From: Brasenia schreberi
Taxonomy: Eukaryota > Streptophyta > Magnoliopsida > Nymphaeales > Cabombaceae
Length of the DNA: 64,000 nucleotides
NCBI GenBank assembly: GCA_036023115.1
Contig: JAYKKT010000079.1
Span: 11,337,501 to 11,401,500 of the forward strand
Direction: 5' to 3'
Both the position numbers and the translations under genes were made by a program. The first letter of the stretch is position 1. Every line of letters starts with the position of its first letter. The notes beneath the pieces are model-generated. The model had not been told where the DNA came from, made no database searches, and saw only the letters and a list, made by a program, of their open reading frames with translations. Positions 1-11,689 of the stretch are shown piece after piece.

Positions 1-533
1 TTATCATTAAAATTTATATAAGAGTCAACAATTGGTTTTACATAAATTTTGAACAGATCTTCTATATCACACAAATAGCTATTTTCAAAGAAATACTTTA
101 TACTAAGTCGTGTAATGATGACTTTATTATATTTGAAATCTAATCTTAATCCTACCCTAACTAAAGTAGGACCACTAAGGATATTCTAGTGAATCGTTGG
201 AATGTGTCTAACTCCTTTAAGAGTTAGAACCTTTATCGAAGTAAACTTCAAGTCCACACGTCCTTCACCCTCCACTTCAATAGTCAAATGATCCCTTTAA
301 GGTTGTTGTTCTCCCTCATATGACTTCATAAATTACAAATAGAGATTTGTCAGCACAAATGTGCACATTAGCCTCAATGTCTATAATCTCATACTGTGAC
401 TCATAAATAGAAATGAGATGAGGTTTAAGGGATAGATACTCTCACTAGCAGGTGTAGTGGTCACCACTATATTGACCATATCTTCTTCAGCGGTTGTAGG
501 TTTTTTAGCTTTCTTTGAGATACGATCCATCAC

Positions 534-911
534 CTAATGTTCATCCTGACCACAAAGCCAACACAATTTGTTCTTGAGTTTCTTTTGGATCTTGGCTTTT
601 AGTTTATAATTTTCACTAAGTTGTTTCCTTTTGACTGTCAGGTTAATTCTAAGAGTGTTGTCTATAGTCATAATGGGTTTATGACTTTTATGCTTTTCCT
701 CTATTGCTATGTCTACCATTAGATCATCAAGGGTTATCTTACCCTTCTTATGCTTGAGATCTAGGCTAAAACCCTTCCAAGACTTAGAAAATTTCTCAAA
801 AATAGACATAACAATAAACTTGTTAGGAAACTTTATCTTGATTTCCTTCATACTATGGTATAAAAATTGAAACTCATGATCCTGTTTAGTTACAAGTTTC
901 CCTTTTACCAT
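534..911 (-). pseudogene. copia gag remnant (UBN2-type, with zinc knuckle start)
   Basis: Open stretch of 125 codons matching the C-terminal half of the copia gag capsid (UBN2/gag-polypeptide family), with the typical 'PNKFIVMSIFEKFSKSWK' and 'LDDLMVDIAIEE' segments. It ends in CWLCGQDEH, the first C, C and H of a CCHC nucleic-acid-binding zinc knuckle. The N-terminal roughly 150 residues of gag are absent: upstream (911-1120) the sequence is leader-like. Gag would coat the element RNA in cytoplasmic particles. The reading frame breaks after the knuckle, so no functional gag-pol is expected. Confidence 0.75.
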
Positions 912-1132
912 TTAATACTTAAGAAATTTTGCCACAAAATACTTTTCAAGATCAAGGTCTTCAAATATTGTATTTTTGATGCAAGGTAAACCATAAGTCT
1001 TTTATTGTCATAGAAGAGAAATAACTATATACGTCGAATAAAATATTTGATAGTACCAATAAAATATAACAGTGGCACAAAGTGTTCTTCTTCCACCAGA
1101 TGATTTTATTTGAGCTTGTAGAGTCAATATTA

Positions 1133-2201
1133 TTGGGTTGAGGACAATTTGACTCGATATACAAATGCAATCCTAATATGGTTAACCAAATTTTCATATG
1201 CTACTACCAACATTTAAAATAGAGATAGACAAACTTTTTCAGCATCAAGGTCAAGTCAACCTTAGGACAGAGGGTAGTAGTCGTTAACATGTTTAATACA
1301 TAAAATACTAATTTCTCTGAGATTGTTAAAAAAACTCATAGAAATACATGCATAATAAACCAATATGCAACAAATGTAAACATGCCCCAATCAACAACAA
1401 CAATCGCAGATCCAAAGTAAGGCATAAACAAACAGTACAAAAAATAAAAGTAGAAGCAATAATCAGAAGAAGAACTTATCGATACGAGTCACCTTTACAG
1501 GCTTACCTTAGCGTAATCAACATGACGCTATGAGTACATATGGATATCTTCACTTTTCTCATAGGATAAAACACACACATAACTCGAAAGGCACATACTT
1601 AGCTTCGAATCGACCTCGACTACTTCTTAGTCGCCTATGACTCAAAGGAAGGATGGTTGGGAGCAAATACACTGCATGAAATACCATAAGCAAAGGGGAG
1701 CATAGAATAGAGGCGAGAGGAGAGAGAGTGCTAATGAGTAAGTATGTGATTAAGGAGCCCTAATCACTTATTTATATATTGCATATTGGATCATGGATCG
1801 TGAATCCGATCCAAGCAACACACCTCTCCATTTTGTAACTGTTCTCGTGTAAGCACTCTTAACCGTTAGATCAAAAGATTCTTATACAAAAAGATAAACC
1901 AAAGACAATTCTCAAGGTCAATCCGAGCCTAGTGCGTATTGTGCGGTCTAACATATCCTCCCCAAGCTAGGTTCATGAGGTACCAACTATATAAAAGGAT
2001 ATGTGGGTTTTTCTCATTCTTTAATATGGGATTAAATTTTATCTCCTCTTGTTCATCACATGCACAAGTCCTTCACATCTTACTTTTTATATTTTAGAAC
2101 TTTCAGTGCATCAATTGAATATTTGAAATATCAATATGAATTAAATGTTATTAATGCACTTGAGTTTAATAAACTCAACTTAATTAACATTAAATCCAAC
2201 A
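1133..2201 (-). repeat. 5' LTR of copia copy A
   Basis: About 1.07 kb. The right edge is placed at the CCAACA|TATAC junction. The left edge is inferred from a weak match to a tRNA-iMet-like primer site at 1120-1131, also weakly present at the equivalent place in the second copy. Internal blocks are shared with 26,934-27,804 and 19,720-20,088, including CCTCCCCAAG and the ACTTTTTATA(C/T)TTTAG region. Confidence 0.65.
1770..1780 (-). promoter_or_regulatory. putative TATA box in copia LTR
   Basis: Minus-strand AATATATAAATA in the middle of the LTR. The related LTR has CTATAAATAGG at the equivalent place (27,543-27,552), so the element's own Pol II promoter is probably here. Confidence 0.45.
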
Positions 2202-3329
2202 TATACACGGTTGAGGGATGGCAAGTGAGCTTAATAGAACAACCTTACTCAGGTAGCAGTCAAGCAAACTGCTGGCTGAATAACACCCGTTTGAGCCAAG
2301 CTAAACCGGAGAGAGATTTCATTAAATACGGTAGTCTTGTCATATTTGCAAATGCATAACTGTATATATAGGAGACGCCAATTTTGCATTTTATACAAAC
2401 TTATTATTTGGACGTAACAGTGAAGACGGTTTGCGTGGAAAAGGTAGGAAATTCTTCATTCCACTAGTGCAAGCTGGCTGCACAAGGAACCATGGTGGAT
2501 CCTTTGGCCAGACGTCCCTCAAGTGGAAAGTTCAGAACCTCAGAGCATTCTGCAACGCAATGTTGCGGAAGGCGTGGATAGGAGACGATGGTCAATTGGC
2601 CATCTTCATCGAATTAAGAGCTCTCAGACTTTGAATGTCTGGTAGGGGTTGTACCTAACCCAGAAAAGAGCTCGGCTATCTAACCTTTAATGGCCACAAC
2701 TAGAAAGTATGGTGCCCCTGAGCAATATCGAAAGCCTATGTAACTTTTAAAAACCCCACGCCCTAACTTTAGGGCATGCCTCTGGTGGAGTCCTCTTGGT
2801 ATTTTAAAAGGTTGGTTTACCCAAAATGAGAAAGTTGCATGAAGATATCATAAGAAAAAGAACAAAGTTAGCTACAAGAATGTACAAACGATGCTATATC
2901 ATAATCATATACGAGAAAGTTATAAATATATATGAAAAGTAGTAAATAATGTCTTTAGGTGTATAAACTTTTTCATCATTTGATCTTTAAGATCAATGAA
3001 TTTAAATTTAAATTAAAAATATTATTATACTTTCTATTTAATATATCATGTACATTAAATCAAAACAATTCAAATAAACAATAAAAATGTTTTAGTAAAA
3101 TCATACAATTTAAATATTATGTGGCTACTATTCTTCCTCTCTCTCTATAATATATACATATATATATTTATATATAAAAGAGAACCTGCTAATACATTTA
3201 GGTACTAACTTCTCTCGATTAGAATTTGAATTGAAAAAGTAAAAAAGATAAACTTGCTTCTAAAAATGATTATGATTTATTCGTCTACTTTTTTTCTTTT
3301 TAAATTCGGTCAATCGTGATGATTGAGAT
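2202..3329. other. unassigned intergenic sequence
   Basis: No gene recognised. 2431-2634 (+) is a 67-codon open frame with no family I recognise. 2840-3300 is AT-rich with TA tracts. This stretch separates the copia LTR from the organelle-like block. Confidence 0.5.
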
Positions 3330-4260
3330 CCTGAGTATGTTAGCACCTACTCCAAGAAAGAAGCCTCACATCCCACGTTGAACGCCTTCATTCCCCTTCG
3401 ATGGTTGGAATTTATTGATGCTTTTAACAGTAATTCACCATTAAACTTTGTAGACGACATCCTGCTCAATTTGGTGCAAGTGTGATGTTTGAGTACCACC
3501 ATGGCTAATGGATTAAATTCTTCACCAATAACCTGTTCTGAAGGATCCCCGGTGGCAAAAAGTTGCTTCTTGTTACTAGGTTTTGCTCGAGCGATCGATC
3601 CAAGACCTGTTCTAAATTTCTTCTCCGCAAGAGACCAAGTCAGCAAGGGGCGACATGTTTTCATTCAAGATCTGAAAGACCTGCAGGGGAACGAACGATT
3701 AAGGCCTTCGCCAAAGAAGGTTCTGCTACTTCCTCATATATCGATGGGTTGTTGTAGGTACTCAAGTTACTCCTCTCGGAATCTTCTACTGGCTCTTGAT
3801 AGGTACCCGCTTCATTTGAATGGGGCTGAACTGTGTCCTGAGAGTTGGGGATCTCGTTAGTAGCGTGTGCTTCTCCTATTGCGGGATGTATTGGAATATG
3901 GAGTTCTTACTCCATTCTCTGTGGGCTGCGCCATTTCAAATCCATTAGGCGAAGCCAAACAAGAATCGCAGAAGTGACTTATAGTCCCCAAGGTTTTCTT
4001 GCTTTCCATTTTTTAGCATCTAGTGTTTGTCCCGCCACCGCCACTTTCTAGGCACCTGGTAGGAGAATAGCAAGCATTTCCTCTTTAGACGAAGCCTGTC
4101 TTGGGAACAGGTTATCCTACCAATCAAGGCTGAACCAGTTCTCGAAATTTGCCCTTGGGACTACCAGCCACTGGGAGGAAGACGAAGTATCAATGCGCAG
4201 TTCGGCTTCTTCAAATAGGAATTACGATGTCCTCAGGCTCGATGGCTGGTGCCCCGAAGG
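3330..4260. other. organelle-like (possibly mitochondrial) DNA insertion
   Basis: About 930 bp with higher GC and a different style from both flanks, which are strongly AT-rich. The text resembles plant mitochondrial intergenic DNA (many GAAG/CTTC blocks, short open frames on both strands, no microsatellites). Open frames 3347-3664 (-) and 3489-3860 (+) have no family I recognise. No mitochondrial gene could be named, so the assignment rests on composition only. It may lie in the 5' intron of the SDR gene. Confidence 0.35.
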
Positions 4261-4411
4261 AAAAAACATATGGATTATTTTTCTTAGAGAACTATTAAAT
4301 TGACAACTTTCAACATATATAATGAGGAAATATACCAGGCACCATCATGTGCATGTTGGCATTGTTTAATAGGATTATTAGGTATACCTGCTAATGAATT
4401 GGAGTTTGCAG

Positions 4412-6197
4412 GTTAATAATGCTGCGGTCACATTCAGTGACGAAATCGAGAACTCAATGGACAACGCTGATACGGTGATCCAAACTAACTTTCACGGGCC
4501 CAAATTGCTTGCGGAGTCCCTCTTGCCATTGTTTCGCTCCTCGGACACAGGTAGCCGGATCTTGAACATCAGTTCTCGGCTTGGATTACTCAATGTAAGT
4601 GAATTGAATCAAGGTCTAGATTCCGACCGATGCTTTAGAACTCATTTAGTTGTCATTTATGTTGTGAAGAGAGTCAAAAAACATTAAATGGCAAAAGAAC
4701 AGAAAGCGATTAAATAATGAGAGAAATTGCACTCAGAGTATTATTAGCTCATCTGGCAGCTCTCCACTCACGTGCAGGGCAGGTCACAAAGAAGATGAAG
4801 AGATTAATTGTGCAGTTCGCACCTAACATATATAGTTATTCTATATGGTTTATGTACAAAAGCCAACGCTTAGTCAAGTCTGTCGTCACAACATCTCTCA
4901 ACAGGACACCAATAAAGAAAACACTAATTCCAAAGTTTTTTCTTCATAATTTTCAACATAAGACCAAAAGAAACATCGTTTCTAATTTGTACTTATTTTA
5001 TAGTTAGAATTAATTGTACCAAGAGGCACAGCAGTCTGTGCCAGAAATATGCTTTCCATGGCTACGGACCAACCGACTCCGCAGATGGCAAAGTCGGGCG
5101 GGCATCCGAACTATTGTTCTTTGATCACTACATTTTTCAAGATAATAACTATTTGCCATGAAGTTGTGGCACGAAGAGTTAGCAACAATCGAAATGATAC
5201 GTCCAAACAGTAATTCAAAATCTCCACCACCCAAAATATCATAAACTCATCGAATATGAGGGCCACTATGGCGAAGTTGCATATTGCAGTCGCTTTCGAC
5301 CCTATCGCCATCACGTATGGCCGTCTCGGTGTTTTCTCCACCAGGGGAAACATTACAAATAAGAAACTTCTTTAAGATGGAAATTGTATTCTATGGAAGG
5401 AAATAAATGGAGCGGTTAATTGCTTCCTTTCGAAGGCTTATATAATAAATGCATCTTTCATTTGTCAACCATTGGATGGTATCCATCCAACCATCCAGGT
5501 AACGGAGTAGCACCTTGTCGTTTCCTACTATATATATTCACACACACACCCATGCGCTGACCCTATATATCCACTAATAAACACTCTCTCATTGGTAAGA
5601 AGGGGAAGAATATTATTTATAAATTTAAAATGGTATTTGAAAAAGAAAAAATGGCAAACATATTTACTCCTACCCTCTCTTCAATGGGCAAGTCAGTCGT
5701 ATGCAAGAACGAATTGATACACACACACACACTCTTGTATGTATGCATATTTGTGGATTGGATCTTGACTGCATCTCCATGCTGAACTTGGCTGACGGCA
5801 GAAACTAAGAAATCCAGACTTGAAGAAGCTCCTTGAAGATGAAGAAAAGCTGACAGAAGATATCATAGATAATATGGTGAATTCATTCCTCATTCATGTG
5901 AAGCAAGGAAGCTGGGAGGCGCAAGGGTGGCCCAAGGTTTGGACCGTCTACTCTGTTTCAAAGCTCGCCCTCAATGCATACTCGGCACTCCTAGCGAAGC
6001 GGCTAAGAGATCGCCGTATCAGTGTGAACTGCTACTGCCCTGGGTTCACCATCACATCCATGACAGCTTTCAAGGGTAAACATACTGCAAGTTTTGCTGC
6101 GAGATATGCAGTTAACATCGTGTTGCTTCCAACTAACCAGCTTCCTACAGGGAAGTTCTTCGTAAAGGATCAGCTTTTTCTTCATCCGAAGCTCTAA
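4412..6197 (+). CDS. short-chain dehydrogenase/reductase, last two exons (neomenthol dehydrogenase / salutaridine reductase-like)
   Basis: Two exons joined in phase 0: 4412-4594 (61 codons, after acceptor TTTGCAG, before donor GTAAGT) and 5802-6197 (131 codons plus TAA, after acceptor GACGGCAG). The first encodes the SDR 'VNNAA' segment and the catalytic-serine strand 'ILNISSRLG'. The second encodes 'LTEDIIDNMVNSFL', the catalytic 'YSVSKLALNAYS' (YxxxK), and the 'VNCYCPGF' segment after the active site. This matches plant NADPH-dependent SDR114C-type carbonyl reductases, which reduce ketones in terpenoid or alkaloid metabolism in the cytosol. The usual exon with the TGxxxGIG cofactor-binding motif is not found between the copia LTR and 4411. 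It is either lost or lies left of the window behind inserted DNA. The exons themselves are intact, so this is a truncated gene or one with a very long first intron. The substrate cannot be told. Confidence 0.8.
4595..5801 (+). other. intron of the SDR gene
   Basis: 1207 bp from GTAAGT to GGCAG. It contains (CA)n near 5535 and 5720. Open frames on the minus strand at 5010-5353 match no family I know and are left as chance. Confidence 0.7.
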
Positions 6198-6417
6198 AGA
6201 TTGTTTTAGAGCCATCCAATGTGTCACAAAATTATAACTGTTAATTATATGGTACCATTTATTCGCATGATTTAGTCATCTTCAAAATCCTTGAGGCGAG
6301 ACGGGGATTAGTCACGCCTGAAGCTCATGTTTTCAAATTACTCAACTAAATGCAAAATATAGTTACTCGGCAACCTTTATTATTTTGTTAAAAAATTCCA
6401 CTATTTAAGTTTCAAAT

Positions 6418-6860
6418 TAAGTTATTCGGTGGTCACTTTGGTTTCAATAGCGTACATCCATGAAATGTGGGAGGAAGAACTCTCTTCTGGGGGTTTCATG
6501 ACATGCAATTTTTATAAAGATAAACATTTCAAAAATAATTAGATTTTACTTTATTAAGGATAACAAATCTTTGTGTCTTTAACGGAAAGATCAGAATGAA
6601 AAACACGTAGAAATAAAAAAGCCTGGTATAAACAAACATTTAAGTTTGTTTAAGAGATATACAATACGAGATACATAAACTTTCCTATTGAAAACTTTTT
6701 GCAAGTAACCAAAAAACTAAATTTTCATCTTCCCCTTCTCTTCTTGTTTTCATCTCGCTTTTGTGCTACATATAGTGACCCGAAGTGCGTCAGATTCTCT
6801 TCAATGGTACCATAGCGTCTGGTTCGACTTAGTATTCAAACAAGTGCTACTTGGCTCACC
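6418..6860 (+). repeat. 5' LTR of deleted copia element
   Basis: Matches 9733-10150 along its length, for example TTTGTTTAAGAGATATACAA, AGTAACCAAAAAACTAAAT and GTGACCCGAAGTGC. Exact ends are uncertain by roughly 10-20 bp. Confidence 0.7.
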
Positions 6861-8440
6861 AGGTACGCATCTCTGATCTAAGAACAAATACAGAGTCAAA
6901 TATCTGTTTTTAGTTATCGATAGGTAAATGCTTTGAAAGAACAGAAGCAACAAGGTGTTAGTTCCATTTAGATTCAAGAGAACAATAAAAAAGGAGAAAT
7001 CGATCGGACGAAAACTTATCTCCTCAAATCAACTAATATTTGTTGACGTTCTTCGGTCGAGCTCCTTCCTTCTTCACCTCTTCTTATTGGATTTTGTCGG
7101 AAACAAAATAAATATCGGGAAAAAACCCAACAAGAACAAGAGAGAACAAGATAAAAAAAAGAAATAATAGAAACAAAAATAGATCTATTCTTTGTTTTTC
7201 TATTTCTTTTTTTATTGTTTAGGCAAAAAGGGAAAGAGAAAAAAGGATGAGCATAAGTCGAAAAACACAAGAACCACTCTCTAGGTTGAGAAAGACAGCT
7301 TCCGATAGATCCTTATTGACTAGAATCTATGCTCTAGTCCAGTAACTGATCAATCCTAATGCACAGAAGAAGACAAAGCATAGCAAAAACATGAACTTAT
7401 CAGTTTCTGCTTCTTGGGTGAAAAGGCACACATCAAGGCCGCCTTCGTCATCCTCTATGATCACGTAAGAGAGAGTTGAAGTGGAGAAAAGAGAACTCAT
7501 CTTCTATGATCTCCACTCTCTCAAACTCATCCTCACTCACTCTCTCTAGCCTCACAGAAAGATAGAAACTACGGTTCTCTTAGTTTTTTGAAAAATCTAG
7601 AAATCAAGTCTGGTTTCTTGAAACCTCAATTTTAGGTAAAACTAGGGGCAGGCTAAATGGCCATTTTGCCCTTGTTGGCAAAGGTGAAATCCTAGTTTAT
7701 CCCTTGATATAGACTAAAATTAAGGTTCTATCCGAATATTTGTATGTTAAATTACCATAAACCCTTGGATGCTTATTTTTATGGTTTTGCCCTTTGTCAC
7801 TTTTTTTAGATTATGGCGTGACCTTGTGAATTTACCGTCTCATCCTAGTAGATCTCGGGAAATAAAGAATTGAGTTTATAGTATTTTCTATTATGCTATT
7901 AATGTTTCTTTGTTAAATTCACATAATTACCCGTTGACAAAAATGTTTCTCCCTTATAACTATTTTATAGAATTACAGAAACGTAAACCAGGCAGATTTA
8001 TTATTTTATCTTGAATTGTTTAGAGAATTTACAAAATACCTATAGACAAGTTGAGACTTTAATAAAATTATTGAAATAAACAAATAGTTAAAATTATAAG
8101 TCTACCCATTTATTTTACAAAGAATCACAGAAATAGACAAATAGAGAATTTACAATTCTATCTCCTAATTTATTCATAAATTACATGAATATGTCAAAGT
8201 TCTTATTTGCTAAAATGATACCTACAGTTTGCATGATATTGCACACATATGCCTGAAAATATTTGTAAATTAGTATATGCATGTTTCTATTATTGTAGTT
8301 TAGTGTTTGGCTAAATCTTATTAGTTGCTTAATCGAATTAGGTTTAATTTTTTTATTTGTTGCTTGTGTATTGTTTCTTATTTGAAATATATAAATCATC
8401 TTATTGTTATCTTTGTCAAATATTTAAAAATAAAAACCAG
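6861..8440 (+). other. leader/unassigned interior of the deleted copia element
   Basis: About 1.6 kb of AT-rich sequence between the 5' LTR and gag. It has no coding similarity that I recognise. Short open frames near 6955-7270 look like chance products of A/T-rich runs. Confidence 0.5.
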
Positions 8441-8447
8441 AATATGT

Positions 8448-9195
8448 GTTTCAGAATTGGCAAAGTCTGAGAAACTGAATAGCCTTAATTTTTATATATG
8501 AAAAAGAAGAATTTCACTGGCCTTGACCTTAGAGGGTGTTGATTATATACTTAGGAAAACAAAAATGTCATATGGACCCATACAACAGATGAAAAAAGAA
8601 ATATATAAAACTTTCACAAAGGATGGCACAATAGTTAGGACTATTATCTTATATATATGAGGGATGATCTCATTAAGGTTTTTAAGTTATATGAAATAAT
8701 CAAAAAACTGTTTGATTTAATAACAACTAAATACGAAACCACAATCAAATTTCACATTCAACTACTCCTTCAAAAACACTATGAAAGAAGGAGATAATAT
8801 GGTTGAGCATATAAACCAAATATTGGTTAGGGTAAGGGTCTTAGTTGTAGCTAAATCAGTTATTCCAGTATTCATGCAAATATCCTCTACCATAAACAAA
8901 CTTTTTCCTTCCTATAATATAGTAACCACAACCCTTATATTTCGATATGATTTTATTCTTTCTAAACTCAATTGAATAAGAACATTGAACAAGATAAGAA
9001 AAAAATTCATTATTTGCTCAAGATGATTTAGGGTCAAGATCAAAGAACAACCAAAATAAAAAAAGTCAAATAAAAAGTTTGACAAATATAACAAAAAGGG
9101 CAACAAAATTTTTAAAAAATCATAGAAACTCAATTATCAAATCAAGTGTTTTAACTATGGTAAGGTGAGACACTTCAAAAGGGACTACCATAACT
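8448..9195 (+). pseudogene. copia gag pseudogene with degraded zinc knuckle
   Basis: Starts with a gag N-terminus ('KLNSLNF', 'KRRISLALTLEGVDYIL', close to the common copia gag opening) and continues through stops to the open piece 8781-8975 with 'MKEGDNMVEHINQIL' and 'VIPVFMQISSTIN', diagnostic of the UBN2/gag-polypeptide domain. At about 9140-9180 a CCHC knuckle is visible as CFNYGKVRHFKRDY, but two of its cysteines are replaced. Multiple stops and shifts make it non-functional. Confidence 0.7.
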
Positions 9196-9384
9196 AAAGG
9201 TACAATTGTTGCAATACTCAACATCATGGCTCGAAGCAAAAGTAGGATATTATCTATATTATTTCTAAGTGCATGTACTTGGATTGTACTATGTTCAATT
9301 GGTGGATTGATTATGAATTGACCTAATACATCTTCAAGAGCAAAGATGGAGTTATGAACATGAAGAAATACTAGCCTAGGAATA

Positions 9385-9590
9385 GGTTGTCATTTATTAT
9401 GACAATATTGCAGCAATCATTTTTATTAAGAGTGAATTTGATAGTTCTAGAAGAAAGTATATAATGGTTAAATACCATTATATTCATGATGTGCTTAAGA
9501 GGAATGAGATATCTATTGGTGGATCTCATGACTAAAGGCATTTGTAAATATCTTTACTAAACATGTTATGGGTTTGAGAACACTCTTGAT
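9385..9590 (+). pseudogene. copia RNase H C-terminal remnant
   Basis: Encodes 'SRRKYIMVKYHYIHD' and 'KRNEIS', the conserved C-terminal strand of copia RNase H also seen intact at 40,430-40,500. It is followed by stops and then the polypurine-like tract and 3' LTR. The direct step from gag to here shows the internal deletion. Confidence 0.65.
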
Positions 9591-9732
9591 TAGTTATATG
9601 GGAAAAATGTATTGATTATGAAAATCCATAGTTGCAATTCACTTTTAATTGAAATTATAAAACTTGGAAATTCTCCAAATAGTGGTTGGTAAAACCTGTG
9701 TATTATAATTTGACTAATTGGCAAAGTAGAAG

Positions 9733-10150
9733 ATAGAAGTTATTTGATGGTCACGTTTGGCCCCAATAATGCACATCCATGAAATGCACAAAGAAATTCC
9801 TGATTTCAAGAAATACAATTAAGATAAATATTTCAAAAATAAAAGGATTTTGTTTTATTAAAGATAGTAAAAAATCTCTAAACTTTTAATGAAAAGCTAG
9901 AGTGTAAAACACAAGGAAATGAAAAAGCCTAGTATATAAACAACTTTAAATTTGTTTAAGAGATATACAATATGAGATACATACATTTCTGTATTGAAAA
10001 CCCTATGCGAGTAACCAAAAAACTAAATCTTCTCTTTCCCTTCTCCTCTTCATGTTTTCGCTTTGCTTCTGTACTGCATGCGGTGACCCGAAGTGCATCA
10101 GATTTTCTTCATAACCAGCGCTTCATTGGTTCAAGTGGTTCAGTAGTACT
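9733..10150 (+). repeat. 3' LTR of deleted copia element
   Basis: Partner of 6418-6860. Begins TAGAAGTTATTTGATGG right after the purine-rich GTAGAAGA. Confidence 0.65.
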
Positions 10151-10397
10151 TGTTCCTCTTTCAAGTCATGGAAATGGCATAATCCACTGCAGGGAGAACT
10201 TTACTACCACAATCTACCCACCCGACTAAAACGGGACTCAACAAGGGTCCTTATGGGCTCTGAGATTCTGGTGGTTTCAATGATAAAACATTCCAAATCT
10301 GCCTACCAATGCTATTCTCAGCATTTGCTTATGGAGAATTCGTTTCAACGGAATGATGGCATTAGTATGTACTCTTTTTTTTTTACATTTTGAGAAT

Positions 10398-10414
10398 TTG
10401 GTTTATCTTGAGCT

Positions 10415-10415
<1 letters not shown>
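10398..10415. repeat. target-site duplication of RTE LINE (left copy)
   Basis: TTGGTTTATCTTGAGCTA, repeated exactly at 14,808-14,825. Between them lies the LINE, including its later insertion. Confidence 0.9.
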
Positions 10416-10417
<2 letters not shown>

Positions 10418-10458
<41 letters not shown>

Positions 10459-10459
10459 C
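10418..10459 (-). repeat. (GTT)n tail of RTE LINE
   Basis: About 13 CAA units on the plus strand, at the 3' end of the LINE. Confidence 0.9.
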
Positions 10460-10658
10460 TAAGCCTTTTCCCATACTAGATGGGGTCGGCTACATGGATT
10501 CTTTGTTTCCACAGAGCTCTATCATATGCCATGTTAGCAGTTAACTCACAATAAGCTAGATCATTCTTTATTATTTCTTTCTAACACTTTTGTGGTCGCC
10601 CTCTATCTCTTTTAATACTTTCCAAATTTAGTTTTTCATACCTTCTTACAAGTTCTTC

Positions 10659-11433
10659 TCATCTTCTTTCTATATGTCCAAACCATCTTATATGATATTC
10701 TCTCATTTTATCCTCTATTGGTGCCACTCCTAATTTGTTTATAATAACCTCATTATGTATACAGTCTTTTCTTTTATAACCACTCATCCATTTCAACATC
10801 TTCATTTTTGTCACAGACATCTTTTGTACATGTTGATGGTTAATTGCCCAACACTCAAAACCATAAAACATGGCAGGTCTAATTGCTGCTTTATAATATT
10901 CACCTTTTAACTTTAATGGAATCTTCTTATCATAAAGAATAACTGTCTCCATTTTAACCAACCAGCATTAATTCTATACGTAACATCTCCATCAATTCTT
11001 CCATCACTCTAAGAAATTGACCCTGTATTTAAAACTTTCCTTTTGGGGGATGCAATGTGTGCCAATTTTAATTTCTATGTCCTTTGAAGTAACCAAATTA
11101 TCAAACTTACATTCCATATATTCTGTCTTTGTTCTACCAAGTCGAAGGCCTTTGCTTTCTAAGGCTTCTCTCCATAGTTCTAATTTTTTATTAACTTTTT
11201 CCTTAGACTCTTCCACTAACACAATATCATATGCAAATAACATACACCAATGCACTTCATCTTGAATATGTTTTGTTAACTCATCAATCACCATTATAAA
11301 TAAGTATGGACTTAAAGTTGATCCTTGATGTAACCCAATACTAACTTCAAAGAAGTTTATCATTACTTCATGAGTCCTCACACATGTTTTTGCGCCATCA
11401 TACATGTCTCTTATAAGGCTAATGTACGTCAAT
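10659..11433 (-). pseudogene. RTE LINE RT palm and C-terminal region
   Basis: Two open pieces (11,433-11,004 and 10,961-10,659, reading leftward). The first has RT fingers/palm segments '[19 protein letters not shown]' and 'WCMLFAYDIVLV'. The catalytic FADD box reads FAYD, so one metal-binding aspartate is lost. The second has 'AIRPAMFYGFECWAINH' and 'KMREYHIRWFGHIERR', the conserved C-terminal part of plant RTE-type LINE ORFs. A stop lies between them. Confidence 0.8.
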
Positions 11434-11689
11434 GGTGTAAACAACGAAAATTCTCACTCTTGGTTTATAAGACCAGAAATGAACCTTTTCATGCCTACGT
11501 TGTTTCTAAGGGCGTGCCAGCTAGCTTACTCAAACTAGCGAATATTTTTGAAAATATCTGACTTTTTGGCGATTGTGGGAAAGCGGGATCTTTTCGCTTA
11601 AACCTTCTTAAACCGATGCTCAAGGGTCGGTTTAAACGCTTAGAAACATCATTTCAAACAATTTTATTTTCAAAACTTATTTGAGCAAT

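Larger units (their letters stand above)
1..2201 (-). mobile_element. Ty1/copia retrotransposon, copy A (5' end only)
   Basis: Minus-strand copia element entering from the left edge. The 5' LTR lies at the right (about 1133-2201), followed leftward by a gag remnant (534-911) and, in 1-530, remnants of the protease/pre-integrase region. The same order and clearly similar sequence recur at 26,083-27,804, so both belong to one family. The right end reads ...CCAACA on the plus strand, i.e. TGTTGG on the element strand, the usual copia LTR start. The rest of pol lies outside the window. Coding parts carry several stops, so the copy is dead. Confidence 0.85.
6418..10150 (+). mobile_element. internally deleted Ty1/copia element
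   Basis: Two similar direct repeats about 430 bp long (6418-6860 and 9733-10150) flank an interior that keeps only gag and the last part of RNase H. The left repeat starts about 220 bp after the SDR stop codon. Protease, integrase, reverse transcriptase and most of RNase H are missing. A polypurine-like GGCAAAGTAGAAGA lies just before the right repeat. The repeats are clearly diverged, so the insertion is old. No clear target duplication was seen. Confidence 0.7.

Noticed and set aside
5010..5353. Minus-strand open frames in the SDR intron (74-80 codons)
   Set aside because: No recognisable domain. They lie wholly within a properly bounded intron.
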